The position numbers and the translations under genes are program-made. A stretch of DNA of 36,973 nt from Burkholderia paludis. GTDB lineage: Bacteria; Pseudomonadota; Gammaproteobacteria; Burkholderiales; Burkholderiaceae. Every line of letters starts with the position of its first letter. Within the stretch, counting starts at the first letter, position 1. Positions 1 to 9,252 of this stretch are shown here, in pieces. The stretch is taken from NCBI RefSeq assembly GCF_000732615.1, contig NZ_JPGL01000082.1, forward strand, positions 1 to 36,973. Direction: 5' to 3'. Under the pieces are notes generated by a model. It searched no databases. It was not told the origin of the DNA and saw only the letters and a list, made by a program, of their open reading frames with translations.

Positions 1-20
1 GCCCCGGCCCCGGCCCCGGC
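1..20. repeat. GCCCCG hexanucleotide tandem repeat at window edge
   Basis: Three perfect copies of GCCCCG plus a partial fourth begin at the first base, so the tract may continue to the left of the window. The following 265 bases up to the first gene hold no convincing gene. No role can be assigned. Confidence 0.6.
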
Positions 21-285
21 GCGCGACGGCCGGCGGTGATTTCCGGCCGAGCTGTACTGCGTGGGCCTGTGTCTGTCGAGATTGACGCTATTTGGGAACG
101 AATTCGGGCGGATTCCGGCATATCGCCGCGCATGCATGACCGAATCCGCCCGCCCGCGCCCGCCGGCCGCCGAATGGCAAGCGGCCGCGAGGCGCGATTT
201 CGTTTCGATGTGTTTCAGTCGTTGCCGCGGCGCGCGACGCGCTTCGACAATATCTGCCTCAATCAACCGGGCACGAGGGAAACAC

Positions 286-972
286 ATGAAGCAGATTCGC
301 GCGACGGGCCGGTACCTGGCCTCGGCAGGCATCGCGCTCGGCCTCCTGGCGAGCGGCGCCGCGCACGCGCAGTTCGACCTGCGCTCGGTCGGCGCGGCGC
401 TGCTCGACGGCGGGCAGCAGCAGGCGGCGTCCGGGCAGGGCGGCGTCGCGCAACTGCTGCAGGCGTACGTCGGCGCGAACCGCCAGGTGCTGGCCGGCCA
501 GTCGTCGCTCGCGTCGGCGATGGGGCTCACCGGCGCCGCCGGGCAGGCGCAGCAGGCCGAGAGCGAGCTCGGCGGCGGCGCCGCGCTGACGCCGGCGGCG
601 CTGTCGCAGATGGGCGGCGCGCAGCAATCGGTGTCGCAGGCGCTCGGCCAGGCGTTCGCGAGCGGCGGGGCGACCCACGGCCCGATCGACCGGCAGGCGT
701 TCAGCGACGGCCTCGCGTCGCTCGGGCAGGGGCTCACGCAGTATTCGCAACTGCAGCCGGGGCTCGGCGAGCTCGGCTCGGCCCGCGCGGCGTCGCTGCT
801 GCAGTCGGGCCTGACGGCGCAGAACGTGCAGGCCGCGTCGTATATCGCGCAAAGCGCGCCGGGCCAGTTGCAGTCGCTCGCGACAACGCTTAGTCAGGCC
901 GTGCAGTTCGCGACGAGCCAGGGTATTCCGGTGCCGTCGGTCGCGTCGTCCGCGCTGAAGCTGCTGCCGTAA
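286..972 (+). CDS. Secreted Ala/Gln/Ser/Gly-rich protein of unknown function
   Basis: The predicted 228-residue protein opens with a Sec-type signal peptide: basic Lys2/Arg5/Arg9, a hydrophobic run around residues 12-25 and a likely cleavage after AHA, before QFDLRS. The mature part is low in complexity and rich in Gln, Ala, Ser, Gly and Leu. It has no Cys, no obvious catalytic motif and no further membrane segment, which suits a periplasmic or secreted helical protein. I chose the ATG at 286 because a GAGGG Shine-Dalgarno lies just upstream and the signal peptide starts there; the reading frame is open further upstream but without coding character. I do not recognise the family. It stands alone, followed by an independent gene on the same strand. 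Confidence 0.75.
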   Translation: MKQIRATGRYLASAGIALGLLASGAAHAQFDLRSVGAALLDGGQQQAASGQGGVAQLLQAYVGANRQVLAGQSSLASAMGLTGAAGQAQQAESELGGGAALTPAALSQMGGAQQSVSQALGQAFASGGATHGPIDRQAFSDGLASLGQGLTQYSQLQPGLGELGSARAASLLQSGLTAQNVQAASYIAQSAPGQLQSLATTLSQAVQFATSQGIPVPSVASSALKLLP

Positions 973-1095
973 CGTCACGCGAAGCCGTGCGCGGCGGGCC
1001 GCCGGCATCGCGCGCGACGCCCAACCTTCACCCCGTGCAACATGGGGGCGGCGCGCGATGCTATCGTGGCGTGTCCCTTATTTCGGTGCAGGTTC

Positions 1096-1926
1096 ATGAC
1101 TGACTCGTTCGACCTCTCGCGCTATTTCTCCCGCATCGGCTACGACGGCCCGGCCGAGCCCACGCTCGACGTGCTGCGCCGGCTGCATCTGCTGCACCCG
1201 CAGGCGATTCCGTTCGAAAACCTCAACCCGCTGACCGGTGCGCGCGTCGCGCTCGACCTGCCCGCAATCGTCGACAAGGTGCTCGCGCATCGCCGCGGCG
1301 GCTATTGTTTCGAACTCAACAAGCTGTTCTACGCCGCGCTCACGACGATCGGCTTTCGCGTGACGCCGCTGATCGCGCGCGTGCGCTGGATGCTGCCGCC
1401 GGAAGCGACGTCCGCGCATACGCACATGCTGCTGCGGGTCGACCTCGACGGCGCGGCGTGGCTCGCGGACATCGGCTTCGGCAGCGCGACGCTGACCGCG
1501 CCGCTGCGTTTCGTGCCGGACGAGCCGCAAGCGACGCCGCACGGCACGTTCCGCATCGCCGCCGCGCCGGTCGACGGCGAATTCGACGTGCAGCTCGAGA
1601 CGCCCGACGGCTGGCAGACCACCTACCGCTTCCAGCCGAAGCGGGCCGAATGGATCGATTACGACGCCGCGAACTGGTTCACGTCGACGTATCCCCAATC
1701 GATCTTCCTGCACAACCTGATCGCGTGCCGCGTGCTGCCCGACGGCCGCGCCGCGTTGCGCAACACCACGCTGACGATTCGCGATGCGACGGGCGCCGGG
1801 CGCGCCGTCACGTTCGACGATGTGGCCGCGTGGGGCGCGTGCCTGCGCGATACGATCGGCGTCGACACGACGGGATTCGACCTCGACGCGCTGTTTGCGC
1901 GGCTGGCCGCGCGCGCCGCGACCTAG
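1096..1926 (+). CDS. nat: Arylamine N-acetyltransferase
   Basis: This 276-residue cytosolic enzyme transfers acetyl from acetyl-CoA to arylamines, arylhydroxylamines or hydrazines by a ping-pong mechanism. The NAT catalytic triad is complete: Cys71 in RGGYCFE, His110 in THMLL and Asp125 in DIGFG. The N-terminal motif IPFENLNPL around residues 38-46 is also typical. Length matches bacterial NATs (about 275-285). The ATG at 1096 was preferred to an in-frame ATG at 1042 because the family N-terminus begins here, although no strong Shine-Dalgarno is visible. It appears monocistronic. Some NAT homologues close the amide in ansamycin biosynthesis, but no polyketide genes lie nearby, so a xenobiotic or general arylamine role is more likely. 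Confidence 0.93.
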   Translation: MTDSFDLSRYFSRIGYDGPAEPTLDVLRRLHLLHPQAIPFENLNPLTGARVALDLPAIVDKVLAHRRGGYCFELNKLFYAALTTIGFRVTPLIARVRWMLPPEATSAHTHMLLRVDLDGAAWLADIGFGSATLTAPLRFVPDEPQATPHGTFRIAAAPVDGEFDVQLETPDGWQTTYRFQPKRAEWIDYDAANWFTSTYPQSIFLHNLIACRVLPDGRAALRNTTLTIRDATGAGRAVTFDDVAAWGACLRDTIGVDTTGFDLDALFARLAARAAT

Positions 1927-2288
1927 CGCGGACGTACGCGCGACGGTGGAGCACGGCCCGCGTGCGGGCGGTGCAGCTTCACGCCGTGCCGGCCCGGCTT
2001 GGCGTTGTGCATGACCGTCTTCGAAGTCGATCCGCTCGCGCGACAGGCCTGCAAACGGCGCGGCCCGATCGAGCGCGGCTTCGGCATGCCCGACCGGTTG
2101 CGGTTGACGCCGATGGATGTCGGCGCGAAGCGGTCGTGGCGCTTGCGCGCGAGGCGCGGCTTCGCGCAAGCCGGGCCGACGCCGGCGGCGCGAACTGACG
2201 CGCCGCTATTTCGCCGATCGCACCAACGGCCTGCGACCGCCGAACCACGCGGAAGCGCCGCCGGCCGCGGCGGTCCGAACCGTCGCCG
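1927..2288. other. Intergenic region without recognisable gene
   Basis: These 362 bases separate the convergent nat gene and the large glutamate dehydrogenase gene. Open frames exist on both strands but their translations are Arg/Ala-rich and resemble no protein I know. A minus-strand frame from about 2100 to 1930 has slightly more protein-like composition, but it continues into the antisense of nat, so I do not call it. No T-tailed terminator hairpin was seen. Confidence 0.5.
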
Positions 2289-5200
2289 TCACGCGCGTTC
2301 GAGCACGGCCATTTCCCGCACGACCACCAGCAGCACCGCGAGGCTTGCGCCGCCCGATGCGCGCAGGTCCGCGAGCAGGTGCGCGTAGCGGTCCAGCGCG
2401 GTTTCGCGGCGCGCGCGCCACGCGCCGACGATCGTGTCCGGCGCCGTCGAATCAGGCGATTCCGCGAGCGCGCTCGTCGTGAGCGTGCGCTTCAGGCGCG
2501 CGACTTCGGCGAGCGCGGCCGCGCGCGCCAGCATGTCCCAGTGCGTGGGCGTCGGCAGTGTCGCCGCGCGTTCGCCGATCCATCCGTAATTGAGCAGCGT
2601 GCCGAGCGAGAAATACACGCCAGCGACGAGTTCGAGGCTGCGGTTGCAGGTCGCGGCCACCTCGGCGATGTCGAGCAGCGCGGCCGAGAGGTCGCCGCTC
2701 GCGACGCGCAGCGCGAGCGCGCCGTCGACGCCGGCGTCGACCAGCACGCGCTGCCGCCCGGACAGCGCGTCGAGATCGTCGGCCGGCAGCAGCGACGGCA
2801 GTTGCGGCGCGAGCCGCTGCGCCGCTTCGCGGCAGCGCGCGATCAGCCCGGCGACGCCGCCGTCGGCCGCCGCGCCGGATTGCAGGTGCCGCAGGAACCA
2901 CAGCGCCGCGCGCTCCAGCAGTTGGGCGACGTCGACGAACATGCGCGCCTGCACGTCGTCGGCGACGCGGTTGTCGAGCGCGTCGATGTCGCGCCACACC
3001 GCATCGAGGTCGAACACGTCGCGCGCCATGATGCAGGCGCGCACGATGTCGCCCGGTCGCGCATCGGTCTCCTCCATCAGCCGGTGCACGAACGCGCAGC
3101 CGACGCGGTTCACGAGCGCGTTGGTCAGGTGCGTCGCGAGTATCTCGCGGCGCAGCGGATGGCGGCGCATCGGTTCGCTGAAGCGCTGCTGCAGCGGCGT
3201 CGGGAAGTAGTCGACGAGCATCGCGGCCACCAGCGGATCCTCCGGCACGTCGGATTCGAGCAGCGCGTCGTACAGCCACATCTTGCTGTACGCGAGCAGC
3301 ACCGCGCGTTCCGGCGACGTGAGGCCGAGCTTCGCGGCCTGGCGCTCGGCCAGCTCGTCGTCGGTCGGCAGGAATTCGATCACGCGGTTCAGGCGGCCCG
3401 CGCGTTCGAGCCAGCGCATCAGGCGCGCCTCGGTATCGAGCAGCGCGACCGAATGGCGGCCGGCGATCGACAGCGCCTGCGTCTGGTAGTAGTTGTCGCG
3501 CAGCACGAGCAGCCCGACTTCGTCGGTCATCTCCGCGAGCAGCGCGTTGCGCTGCTTCTCGGTCATCTCGCCGTCGGAGACGACGAGCCCGAGCAGGATC
3601 TTGATGTTGACTTCGTGATCCGAACAATCGACGCCCGCCGAGTTGTCGATCGCGTCGGTGTTGATGCGGCCGCCGCGCTGCGCGAACTCGATGCGGCCGA
3701 ACTGCGTGCAGCCCAGGTTGCCGCCTTCGCCGACGACCTTGCAGCGCAGCTCCGCGCCGTTTACGCGCACCGCGTCGTTCGCGCGGTCGCCGACCTGAAG
3801 GTGGGTTTCGCGCGCGGCCTTCACGTAGGTGCCGATGCCGCCGTTGTACAGCAGGTCGACCGGCGCCTGCAGGATCGCGCGGATCAGCTCGGTCGGCGGC
3901 AGCGCATGCGCGTCGATGCCGAGCGCGGCCTGCACGGCCGGCGACAGCGGAATCGTCTTCGCGGTGCGCGGATACACGCCGCCGCCCGCCGAGATCGCGG
4001 CCGGATCGTAGTCGGCCCAGCTCGAGCGTTCGAGCGCGAACAGGCGCTCGCGCTCCGCGAAGCTCGTCGCGGGATCGGGGTTCGGATCGAGGAACACGTG
4101 CCGGTGATCGAACGCGGCGACGAGCCGGATATGCGGCGACAGCAGCATGCCGTTGCCGAACACGTCGCCCGACATGTCGCCGACGCCGACCACGGTGAAA
4201 TCGGTCGTCTGCGTATCGATGCCCATTTCGCGGAAGTGCCGCTTCACCGATTCCCACGCGCCGCGCGCGGTGATCGCCATCTTCTTGTGGTCGTAGCCGA
4301 CCGAGCCGCCGGACGCGAACGCGTCGTCGAGCCAGAAGCCGTATTCGCGCGAGATCGCGTTCGCGTAGTCGGAGAAGGTGGCCGTGCCCTTGTCGGCGGC
4401 GACGACCAGGTACGGATCGTCGGGGTCGTGGCGGACCACGCCGGGCGGCGGCACGATCGTGTTGCCGGCCAGGTTGTCGGTCAGGTCGAGCAGGCCGCGC
4501 AGGAAGGTCTGGTAGCACGCGATGCCTTCGCGCATCCACGCTTCGCGATCGCTCGGCGGCGGCGGGTTCTTCACGACGAAGCCGCCTTTCGAGCCGACCG
4601 GCACGATCACGACGTTCTTTACCATCTGCGCCTTCATCAGTCCGAGCACCTCGGTGCGGAAATCCTCGCGCCGGTCCGACCAGCGCAGGCCGCCGCGTGC
4701 GACGCGCCCGCCGCGCAGGTGCACGCCCTCGACGCGCGGCGAGTACACCCAGATCTCGAACATCGGCTTCGGTTCGGGCAGGCCCGGCACTTTCGCCGGG
4801 TCGAACTTGAACGACAGGTAGGGCTTCGATTCGCCGTTCGCATCGAGCAGGAAGTAGTTCGTGCGCTCGGTCGCGCTGATCACGCCGAGGAACTGCCGCA
4901 GGATGCGGTCCTCGTCGAGGTTCGGCACCTGGTCGAGCGCGCCCTCGATGGCCTTCAGCAGCCGCTCGGCCTGCACGTCGCGCGTGTCGCCGGTGGCCGG
5001 GTCGAAGCGCAGCAGGAACAGCGCGACGAGCTGCCGCGCGATCGCCGGGTTGCCGGTCAGCGCACGTTCGATATACGCGTCGCTGAAGGTCGAGCCGACC
5101 TGCCGTAGATACTTCGCATAGGCGCGCAGGATCGTCACTTCGCGCGCGCTCAGCTGCGCGCGCAGCACGAGCCGGTTGAAGTCGTCGTTCTCGATCCGGC

Positions 5201-7130
5201 CGCTCCAGATCCGGTCGAACGCATCCTCGAACAGGTCCTTCACGCGCTCGATGTCGAATTCGGTATCGTCGGCGAGTTCGAGGCCGAAGTCGTGCACCCA
5301 CGCATGGGTGGCGTCCTGCGTCTGGATCCGGTAGGGCCGCTCCTCGTCGACGCGCACGCCGAGGTGTTCGAGCATCGGCAGGCTGCGCGACAGCGCGATC
5401 GGGTCGCCCGCGCGATACACCTTGAAGCGGAATGCGCGGGGCTCGGCCTCGATCGGCCGGTACAGGTTCATCGCGAGCTGGCCCGACGCCTTCACGCGCT
5501 CGATCAGCTCGATGTCGCGCACGGCGGTGCGCGCCGGATAGTCGTCGCGATAGCCGGCCGGGAACGAGTCGGCGTAGCGCTGCAGCAGGCGGTTGCCCTG
5601 CTCCTCGCCGAAGGTGTCGAGCAGCGCGCCGGCGAGATCGTCCTGCCAGCGGCGCGTCACCTGCACGAGCCGCGTTTCGAGCTCGCGCGTGTCGACGTCG
5701 GGCATCGTGCCCGGTTCCGCATGGACCACGAAATGAATGCGCGCGATCGCCGATTCCGACAGCAGCGGCGTGAATTCGACGTTCACGCCGTTGTATGCGT
5801 CGACCAGCAGCTTCGCGATGCGCCGGCGCAGGTCGGTGTTGTACTTGTCGCGCGGCACGAACACGAGGCACGACACGAAGCGGTCGAACCGGTCGCGCCG
5901 CACGAACAGCCGGGTGCGCTGGTGTTCCTGCAGCCGCAGGATGCCGAGCGCGATATCGTAGAGCTGGTCTTCGTCGGCCTGGAACAGCTCGTCGCGCGGA
6001 TAGGTTTCGAGCACCGTCACGAGCGACTTGCCGAGATGCCCCTTCGGCAGGAAGCCCGCGCGCTGCACGATGTTCGCGCATTTGCGGCGCACGATCGGGA
6101 TATCCGCATACGAGCCGAAATAGGCCGTCGACGTGTAGAGCCCGATGAAGCGGCGCTCGCCGGTGACCTTGCCGTCCGCGCCGACGAGTTTCACGCCGAC
6201 GTAGTCGAGGTAGCCGGGCCGGTGCACGGTCGCGCGCGAATTCGCCTTGGTCAGGAAGATCGGCCACGCGCCGGTGATGATTGCGGCGGCGGCCGGCGGC
6301 AGCGGCGTGACGTCGGGCGCGCCCGACGTGCGCAGCGATTCGCGCAGGATGCCGAGGCCCGAGCCCTCGATGCCGCGCAGGCCGAAGCCCGTGCCGTCCG
6401 ATACCAGCGCGTAGTCGCGCTGGCCGAGGAACGTGAAGTGATCGGCGGTCATCCATTCGAGGAACGCGCGCGCCTCGAGGTCTTCCGCGCTCGATTCGCG
6501 CGCCTTCATCTCCTTGATCGTCGCGCGGGCGATCTCGACGATGCCCGGCCAGTCTTCCACCGAGGCGCGCACGTCGCCGAGCACGCGCGCGATGTCGTCG
6601 CGCAGCGTGTCGAGCAGCGCGGCGTCGCCGCAGCGGTCGACTTCGAAATGGATGAACGAGGCAAGCCGCGACTGGCCGTCGCCGGGCGTCGCGCCGCCCG
6701 CGTCGACGCGCTCGATGCCGCCGCCCGCGCCGCGCCAGATGCGGAACACCGGGTGCAGCGCCGAATGCAGCGCGAGCCCGAGACGGTTGACGGCCATCGT
6801 CACCGAGTCGACGAGGAACGGCATGTCGTCGTTGACGATCTCGATCACCGTATGGTCGGAGTGCCAGCCGTGCTGTTCGAGGATCGGGTTGTACACGCGC
6901 AGCCGTTCGCTGCCGGGGACGAATTTCTGGGCGGTTTGCCAGTGCGCCATCGCGGCGCCGTAGAGATCGGCGATGCTGCGGTCCTGCAGATCGTCGGCGT
7001 CGACGAAATCGTAGTAGTGACGCAGGAACGGTTCGACGATCCGGAACGTGGTTTCGGGCAGACGCCCGCGTGCGAATTCGACGACGTCGGAGAGCAGGTG
7101 TGCGACGACTTCCTCGTTCTTCGCTTCCAT
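2289..7130 (-). CDS. gdhB: NAD-dependent glutamate dehydrogenase, large GDH-1600 type
   Basis: This 1613-residue enzyme deaminates L-glutamate to 2-oxoglutarate and ammonia with NAD, feeding amino-acid carbon into the TCA cycle. Length fits the large bacterial class (about 1600), whose long N-terminal part carries ACT-like regulatory modules before the catalytic core. The core starts near residue 810 with GRVARGGLRWSDRREDFRTE and AQMVKNVVIVPVGSKGG, which hold the substrate-binding Lys residues. The dinucleotide-binding loop VGVGDMSGDVFGNG lies near residue 983 and VVGEGGNLGCTQ follows. I chose the ATG at 7130 because GAGGAGA precedes it at normal spacing; an in-frame start 23 codons upstream lacks such a site. 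It is transcribed alone. Long open frames antisense to it are GC-rich shadows. The symbol follows Pseudomonas usage. Confidence 0.96.
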   Translation of the reverse strand: MEAKNEEVVAHLLSDVVEFARGRLPETTFRIVEPFLRHYYDFVDADDLQDRSIADLYGAAMAHWQTAQKFVPGSERLRVYNPILEQHGWHSDHTVIEIVNDDMPFLVDSVTMAVNRLGLALHSALHPVFRIWRGAGGGIERVDAGGATPGDGQSRLASFIHFEVDRCGDAALLDTLRDDIARVLGDVRASVEDWPGIVEIARATIKEMKARESSAEDLEARAFLEWMTADHFTFLGQRDYALVSDGTGFGLRGIEGSGLGILRESLRTSGAPDVTPLPPAAAAIITGAWPIFLTKANSRATVHRPGYLDYVGVKLVGADGKVTGERRFIGLYTSTAYFGSYADIPIVRRKCANIVQRAGFLPKGHLGKSLVTVLETYPRDELFQADEDQLYDIALGILRLQEHQRTRLFVRRDRFDRFVSCLVFVPRDKYNTDLRRRIAKLLVDAYNGVNVEFTPLLSESAIARIHFVVHAEPGTMPDVDTRELETRLVQVTRRWQDDLAGALLDTFGEEQGNRLLQRYADSFPAGYRDDYPARTAVRDIELIERVKASGQLAMNLYRPIEAEPRAFRFKVYRAGDPIALSRSLPMLEHLGVRVDEERPYRIQTQDATHAWVHDFGLELADDTEFDIERVKDLFEDAFDRIWSGRIENDDFNRLVLRAQLSAREVTILRAYAKYLRQVGSTFSDAYIERALTGNPAIARQLVALFLLRFDPATGDTRDVQAERLLKAIEGALDQVPNLDEDRILRQFLGVISATERTNYFLLDANGESKPYLSFKFDPAKVPGLPEPKPMFEIWVYSPRVEGVHLRGGRVARGGLRWSDRREDFRTEVLGLMKAQMVKNVVIVPVGSKGGFVVKNPPPPSDREAWMREGIACYQTFLRGLLDLTDNLAGNTIVPPPGVVRHDPDDPYLVVAADKGTATFSDYANAISREYGFWLDDAFASGGSVGYDHKKMAITARGAWESVKRHFREMGIDTQTTDFTVVGVGDMSGDVFGNGMLLSPHIRLVAAFDHRHVFLDPNPDPATSFAERERLFALERSSWADYDPAAISAGGGVYPRTAKTIPLSPAVQAALGIDAHALPPTELIRAILQAPVDLLYNGGIGTYVKAARETHLQVGDRANDAVRVNGAELRCKVVGEGGNLGCTQFGRIEFAQRGGRINTDAIDNSAGVDCSDHEVNIKILLGLVVSDGEMTEKQRNALLAEMTDEVGLLVLRDNYYQTQALSIAGRHSVALLDTEARLMRWLERAGRLNRVIEFLPTDDELAERQAAKLGLTSPERAVLLAYSKMWLYDALLESDVPEDPLVAAMLVDYFPTPLQQRFSEPMRRHPLRREILATHLTNALVNRVGCAFVHRLMEETDARPGDIVRACIMARDVFDLDAVWRDIDALDNRVADDVQARMFVDVAQLLERAALWFLRHLQSGAAADGGVAGLIARCREAAQRLAPQLPSLLPADDLDALSGRQRVLVDAGVDGALALRVASGDLSAALLDIAEVAATCNRSLELVAGVYFSLGTLLNYGWIGERAATLPTPTHWDMLARAAALAEVARLKRTLTTSALAESPDSTAPDTIVGAWRARRETALDRYAHLLADLRASGGASLAVLLVVVREMAVLERA

Positions 7131-7274
7131 GGCGGTCTCCTCGTCGGGTGGCCATCGGCTGCTGCGTCTGTCGGGCATTATGCGCCGATTGCGCGACAAA
7201 GCGATGTGCGGGGCACCACGAGGGCGGCACGGCGAGCCCGTATGCAGCGCCTGTCGCGGGCGCCGCGGCGCATG

Positions 7275-7309
7275 CCCCGGCGCAGGGCCGGGGGCGTCGC
7301 GGCGACGCC
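7275..7309 (-). terminator. Two tandem GC hairpins after the tautomerase gene
   Basis: Two adjacent perfect inverted repeats lie directly downstream of the minus-strand gene ending at 7321. The first has arms CCCCGGC (7275-7281) and GCCGGGG (7287-7293) with a 5-base loop. The second has arms GGCGTCG (7293-7299) and CGACGCC (7303-7309) with a 3-base loop. No U-tract follows, so this may be a Rho-assisted or 3'-protecting structure, not a classical intrinsic terminator. Confidence 0.4.
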
Positions 7310-7320
7310 GCCCGGGGCGT

Positions 7321-7509
7321 TCAGCGCTCGTCGCTCCACAGCTTGCCGGCCGTCGCCCAGTTCTCCTTCTTTACGTCGGTGAGAATGATGTCGACCGAGC
7401 CCGGCGCGCAGCCGAGCGTCTCGCACGTGACGCGCGTGATGGCCTCGACGAAGGCGCGCTTCTGGTCGACGGTGCGGCCTTCGAACAGCTGGATATTGAA
7501 AGTCGGCAT
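7321..7509 (-). CDS. 4-oxalocrotonate tautomerase-family protein
   Basis: A 62-residue protein of the tautomerase superfamily, which uses an N-terminal proline as general base for keto-enol isomerisation. Pro follows the initiator Met directly, so processing would expose the catalytic Pro1. Arg11 (mature numbering) is kept in the motif FEGRTVDQK. Arg39 of canonical 4-oxalocrotonate tautomerase is Asp here and Phe50 is Trp, as in more divergent members such as YwhB, so the substrate is uncertain. The ATG follows a GGAG motif at good spacing. It is the last gene of the urea transporter-aldolase-tautomerase unit, 51 bases after the aldolase stop. Full-length and apparently intact. Confidence 0.9.
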   Translation of the reverse strand: MPTFNIQLFEGRTVDQKRAFVEAITRVTCETLGCAPGSVDIILTDVKKENWATAGKLWSDER

Positions 7510-7560
7510 GGCAATGCTCCGGTTGGGGTTGAAGGATTCGGCGGGAGGTGGATCGCGGCG

Positions 7561-8337
7561 TCAGTCGCGATAGGACGGATCGAGCCGGTCGAGCCGGCGC
7601 AGCAGCGCCGGCCATTCCAGTTCGCCTTCGATCGCGCCCCCGTCGCGCAGTTGTTCGGCCGTGCGCCGCGCGACGGCGGGCTCGGGCAGCACGAGGGGCC
7701 CGCCGCCTGCCTGCGCGCGGATCTGGATGTCGCACGCCTTGATCAGCGTATCCATCAGCACATAGGCTTCGGCCACGGTGCGGCCGACCGTCAGCGTACC
7801 GTGGTTGCGCAGCAGCATCGCGGATTGCGCGCCGAGGCTCGCCGTCAGCCGCGCGCCTTCGGCCGGCGAGAACGCGAGCGCTTCGTAGTCGTGGTACGCG
7901 AGGTCGCCGTGAAACCGCAGCGCGTGCTGCGACGCGGGCAGCAAGCCGTCGCGCTGGATCGACACGGCGATGCCGGCGGTATTGTGCAGATGCATCACGC
8001 ACACGGCGTCGGCGCGGGCGGCGTGAATGGCCGCGTGCAGCGCGAAGCCCGTCACGTTCACCGCATGGTCGCCGTCGCCGATGCGGTTGCCGGCCAGGTC
8101 GATCTTCACGAGGTTCGATGCGCGGACCTCGTCGAACGCGAGACCGAACGGGTTGATCAGAAAGTGGCCGGGCTCGCCGGGCACGGTCGCGGAGAGGTGC
8201 GTGTAGATCAGGTCGTCCCAGCCGTTCAGCGCGACGAGCCGATAGGCGGCGGCGAGATCGACGCGCAGCCGGCGCTCGGCGTCCGAGACCAGGCCGCCGG
8301 GTTTCACGGTGTCAGGACGGTGTGCGAATGACGACAT
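7561..8337 (-). CDS. Class II aldolase/adducin-family protein
   Basis: A 258-residue member of the zinc-dependent class II aldolase/adducin family, whose enzymes cleave or decarboxylate sugar-derived aldols. Likely metal ligands are visible: His116 and His118 in MHLHNTAG and His179 in LLRNHGTL. The N-terminal segment RLRVDLAAAYRL, then NGW and THLSA, is typical of the adducin-like branch found in many Proteobacteria. That branch is usually annotated only to family level. The start overlaps the end of the upstream urea transporter gene by 26 bases, implying translational coupling, and the tautomerase follows 51 bases downstream. Substrate cannot be inferred; a small hydroxy- or keto-acid pathway shared with the tautomerase is a reasonable guess. 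Confidence 0.92.
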   Translation of the reverse strand: MSSFAHRPDTVKPGGLVSDAERRLRVDLAAAYRLVALNGWDDLIYTHLSATVPGEPGHFLINPFGLAFDEVRASNLVKIDLAGNRIGDGDHAVNVTGFALHAAIHAARADAVCVMHLHNTAGIAVSIQRDGLLPASQHALRFHGDLAYHDYEALAFSPAEGARLTASLGAQSAMLLRNHGTLTVGRTVAEAYVLMDTLIKACDIQIRAQAGGGPLVLPEPAVARRTAEQLRDGGAIEGELEWPALLRRLDRLDPSYRD

Positions 8338-9205
8338 CGGGTTCTCCGAGGGTGAAGCGGCGCGCGACGGCGACGGTTAGCCACGACGCGAGCGCGAACG
8401 GGGCCGTGAACGCGGGGATGCCCGCGCGCGTCGCGAGCCACTGGATCAGGGCGGCGAGCGCGGCGGCCGTGAACGCCGCGCGCGGGCCGCGCGCACTCAG
8501 CGCGAGTGCGGCGAGCGCGCCGTTGAAGCCGAGCAGCCCGCCGGCGAACGACGGGTCGTTCGCGCCGAGCGCGACCAGCAGCACGGTCGACACGAGCGCG
8601 CCGCCAAGCGCGATCGCGGCCGCGCGGCGCGATGCGGCGGCGATGCCCGCGACGATCAGCGCGCCGGCCCATGCGCCTTGCGCGAAGGTGGTCTGCGCGA
8701 CGCCCGACAGCAGCGCGTCGGCCGCGGCAGCCGGCGTCAGCTCGGGCCCGGCCGTCACGCCGCCGGCATGCTGCAGCGCGACAAACGGCAGCCACAGCGC
8801 GGTGACGGCGAGGCAGGGGCTCGAATACGGGCATTGGCGCCAATGGGCGAGCGGCCCCCGCATCGCGCGCTGCACCAGAGCCGCGCCGATCGCGGCCGGC
8901 ACGACCAGCACGACGGCGGTGAGCGCGGCGGGCGCGTACAGCACGACGATCAGCGCGGCGAGCGCGCCGTTGAAGCCGTGCAACCCCTGTTCGACGTCGC
9001 GGCGTTCGGCGCCGGTCAGCACGGCGGTCATGCTGGCGGCGGCGGAGCCGACCAGCGCCGCGCTCGCGAGCCGCAGGTCGGTCAGCGCCAGCGCGGCGAG
9101 CAGCAGCGCGCCGGTGAGTGCATTCGCCTGCAGGACGATCTGCCCGAGGCCGCGCAGCAGGATGCGCAGGTCGACGGACGGCGGGGCGGAGCGGGCGGTA
9201 GGCAT
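8312..9205 (-). CDS. Urea transporter (UT/SLC14 family)
   Basis: A 297-residue inner-membrane protein made almost entirely of hydrophobic helices in two homologous halves, as in the UT channel family that conducts urea. The half-repeats are visible as GFNGALAALIV and LGFNGALAALAL, and the UT signature appears near the C-terminus as PAFTAPFALASW. Length is close to characterised bacterial UTs (about 330). The ATG at 9205 is preferred because the 36 extra residues of the upstream open frame are not UT-like and run into the structured intergenic region. It heads a minus-strand unit and its end overlaps the aldolase start by 26 bases. No urease or urea carboxylase gene is in the window, so its partner enzyme must be elsewhere. 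Confidence 0.88.
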   Translation of the reverse strand: MPTARSAPPSVDLRILLRGLGQIVLQANALTGALLLAALALTDLRLASAALVGSAAASMTAVLTGAERRDVEQGLHGFNGALAALIVVLYAPAALTAVVLVVPAAIGAALVQRAMRGPLAHWRQCPYSSPCLAVTALWLPFVALQHAGGVTAGPELTPAAAADALLSGVAQTTFAQGAWAGALIVAGIAAASRRAAAIALGGALVSTVLLVALGANDPSFAGGLLGFNGALAALALSARGPRAAFTAAALAALIQWLATRAGIPAFTAPFALASWLTVAVARRFTLGEPDVVIRTPS

Positions 9206-9252
9206 GGCGGCGACGAAACAGGACGAGCCGCGAGCATAGGACACAAAACCAT

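Noticed and set aside
973..1095. Small CGGCG/CGCCG stem after the first gene as a terminator
   Set aside because: The stem is only five pairs, has no T-run, and such stems arise by chance in DNA of this composition.
1930..2169. Minus-strand frame between nat and glutamate dehydrogenase with a partly protein-like stretch
   Set aside because: It runs on as the antisense of nat, has no Shine-Dalgarno and matches no family I know.
2379..7382. Very long plus-strand open frames (909 and 696 codons) opposite the glutamate dehydrogenase gene
   Set aside because: Their translations are Arg/Ala/Val-rich mirror images of a strongly conserved gene, with no start signals or recognisable domains. They are expected shadows of GC-rich codon bias.
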